From: Amycolatopsis iheyensis | GTDB taxonomy: Bacteria; Actinomycetota; Actinomycetes; Mycobacteriales; Pseudonocardiaceae | Assembly: GCF_024703995.1 (NCBI RefSeq) | Contig: NZ_JAMXQV010000014.1 | Coordinates: 208,943-272,942, forward strand | Length of the DNA: 64,000 nt | Reading direction: 5' to 3' | Shown here: piece after piece, positions 62,717-64,000 of the stretch | Position numbering within the stretch: position 1 is the stretch's first letter | Layout: each line of letters starts with the position of its first letter | Position numbers and translations under genes: made by a program | The notes under the pieces: generated by a model | Told to the model about the DNA's origin: nothing | Database searches by the model: none | The model's input: the letters and a program-made list of their open reading frames with translations, nothing else

Positions 62717-64000
62717 ATGACGACGCAGAAGCCGCCGCCACCGCCCAAGACGCCCGAGCAGGTCGCGGACATGGCTCCGGCCGAACGCGACGCCTACCTG
62801 CAGGCCAAAGCCGAAGCGGGGGTCGACCAGAACGACCCGTTGTTCGGCTGGGTGCAGCGGTTCCTCGCCACGAGCCAGGCACAGAACCAGTCCCAGGAAA
62901 TCGGCGACAAGAACGAAGCCGCGGCCACCAAGGGCCGGGACGTCGAGTACGTCGCGGGCCTGCACGCCCCGAACGCCGACTACAAGGGCACCGACCACAC
63001 CCAGCTCCAGGCGTTCCTCCAGAGCAACCTGAACGTCGAGCAGGTTTCCGACGTTTCGACGGCCTACCACCAGGTGCACCAGGTCTTCGACAAGTTCGCG
63101 CAGTCGATGAACACCGCGGTCAACGCGTCGAAGGGCACCTGGGAAGGCGCTGCGGCCGAGAACGCCCAGCAGTACTTCACGAGCCTCGGAAAGTGGTCCG
63201 ACGCCAACTCGCAGAACGCGAAGCTGGCCTCCGAGACCATCTACGACCAGGGCCAAGCCGCCTCGACGGCGAAGAACGCCATGCCGGCGCCGATCCCGTT
63301 CAGCTGGACCGAAGAGTTCAAGAACATCGCGACGTCGAACCCGTTCAGCATGCCGGACAACGTCGACAAGGCCCTCCAGAAGCAGAAGGACAGCCAGGCG
63401 GCGCACGACCAGGCCGCCGGCGTCATGGCGACCTACGACAAGAACCTCTACGAGTCCGCCTCGAAGCAGCCCGCCTTCGCGCCGCCGCCCAGCTTCAGCA
63501 CCGGTGGTGGCAGCGACGACCCCAACGGCGACGGCGGCAAGGACGGCATCAACATCCCGTCCAGTGTGGACACGCCCGGCTCGCACGGGGTGAACACGCC
63601 GGGCGGCAACAACAACTTCACCACCGGCAACATCCCCGGCGGCACCACCGGCACGCCGCACGTCAACCTGCCCGGGCCCGGCTCGACCACCGGGACCGGG
63701 CTCGTGCCGGCCGGCACCACCACGCCGTCCGGCTTCACGCCCGGTTCGATCCCCGGCGGCTCGACGCCGAACCCGAACCAGTCGTTCGGCGGCATGCCGC
63801 CGATGAGCCCGATGCCGATGGGTGGCATGAACTTCGGCGGCGACGAGGCCTACAACTCGAAGGTCGGCGGGGGCGGCGGTGGCAGCGGCCGCGGCGGCTT
63901 CGGGCCCGGTGGTGGCGCGGGCGCCGGCAGCGGCAGCTCGACGGGCGCCGGCTCCGCCTCGGGCGCGGCCCGCCCGGGTGGCATCGGCGCGGCCGAAGCG
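62717..64000 (+). CDS. WXG/PPE-like type VII substrate, incomplete at right edge
   Basis: The frame is open for 428 codons to the window end. The N-terminal part (about 1-100) is Pro- and charge-rich. A helical hairpin (about 100-185) has VSTAYHQVHQVFDKFAQSM and the WXG turn KGTWEGAAAENAQQYF, typical of type VII substrates. From about residue 245 the protein is Gly/Pro/Asn/Ser/Thr-rich, with repeated T-P-G and G-G motifs, as in PPE-type tails. No signal peptide is present, so export would be through the ESX system with the EspG protein encoded upstream as chaperone. The C-terminus is not seen. Confidence 0.85.
   Translation, partial: MTTQKPPPPPKTPEQVADMAPAERDAYLQAKAEAGVDQNDPLFGWVQRFLATSQAQNQSQEIGDKNEAAATKGRDVEYVAGLHAPNADYKGTDHTQLQAFLQSNLNVEQVSDVSTAYHQVHQVFDKFAQSMNTAVNASKGTWEGAAAENAQQYFTSLGKWSDANSQNAKLASETIYDQGQAASTAKNAMPAPIPFSWTEEFKNIATSNPFSMPDNVDKALQKQKDSQAAHDQAAGVMATYDKNLYESASKQPAFAPPPSFSTGGGSDDPNGDGGKDGINIPSSVDTPGSHGVNTPGGNNNFTTGNIPGGTTGTPHVNLPGPGSTTGTGLVPAGTTTPSGFTPGSIPGGSTPNPNQSFGGMPPMSPMPMGGMNFGGDEAYNSKVGGGGGGSGRGGFGPGGGAGAGSGSSTGAGSASGAARPGGIGAAEA

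Noticed and set aside
1..64000. tRNA, rRNA, insertion sequence or prophage genes
   Set aside because: I looked through the intergenic regions, all short, and saw no cloverleaf-like sequence, transposase, integrase or phage structural gene. A tRNAscan or covariance search was not possible here.

Overview
The window looks like chromosomal DNA of a high-GC actinomycete that builds an arabinogalactan wall, most likely a Pseudonocardiaceae member such as Amycolatopsis. The evidence is the very GC-rich third codon positions, frequent GTG starts, ATGA/GTGA gene overlaps, many DUF3558-type lipoproteins, type VII (WXG/EspG) proteins, and the galactan/arabinan precursor genes glf, glfT2, dprE1, dprE2, ubiA and its partner phosphatase. 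I saw no rRNA, tRNA, CRISPR array, insertion sequence, integrase or phage gene.

Layout. 1-18.4 kb is mixed housekeeping and accessory: a DUF4232 lipoprotein, an MFS exporter, a septum-formation protein coupled to a small zinc peptidase, a YjfLMC/YgiBC-like trio (gly-rich membrane protein, ATP-grasp ligase, DUF350 membrane protein), a haloalkane dehalogenase, regulators, serS, lhgO, a TetR regulator under a tandem operator, and a large SARP/AfsR-like regulator. 18.5-22.5 kb is a sugar operon (DegT aminotransferase, NAD epimerase, GT4, hexapeptide acyltransferase). 22.5-26.5 kb carries two tandem paralogous lipoproteins, an ECF sigma factor containing a rare TTA codon with its membrane partner, and a Tat-exported M28 peptidase.

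26.4-35.0 kb is the most unusual part. A divergent pair (Gfo/Idh/MocA oxidoreductase and DegT aminotransferase, the GnnA/GnnB combination) faces a tightly coupled operon: an LpxA-family acyltransferase with the catalytic histidines intact, an acyl carrier protein, a FabG-like reductase, an AMP-forming ligase, a LuxE-type acyl-protein synthetase, a LuxC-type acyl reductase, and a flippase-like membrane protein. I infer an N-acylated 3-amino-sugar pathway for a surface glycan in a bacterium that has no LPS.

35.0-45.0 kb holds large polytopic GT-C-like membrane proteins, including two DUF6541 paralogues, a PlsC-type acyltransferase, a HAD phosphatase and an F420-type oxidoreductase. 45.0-50.3 kb is the glf - phosphatase - ubiA - GT-C locus. 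50.2-55.4 kb, on the minus strand, has a YceI protein, two VC0807-like membrane paralogues and a four-gene type VII-like operon. 55.4-60.1 kb has dprE1-dprE2 divergent from gtrA-glfT2. 60.1-60.4 kb is a repeat-bearing spacer, and 60.4-64.0 kb an EspG-family type VII cluster running off the right edge.

Several genes start within 6-9 nt of a TANNNT promoter box and lack a Shine-Dalgarno sequence, which suggests leaderless mRNAs. All functions are read from sequence by eye; no database search was run.
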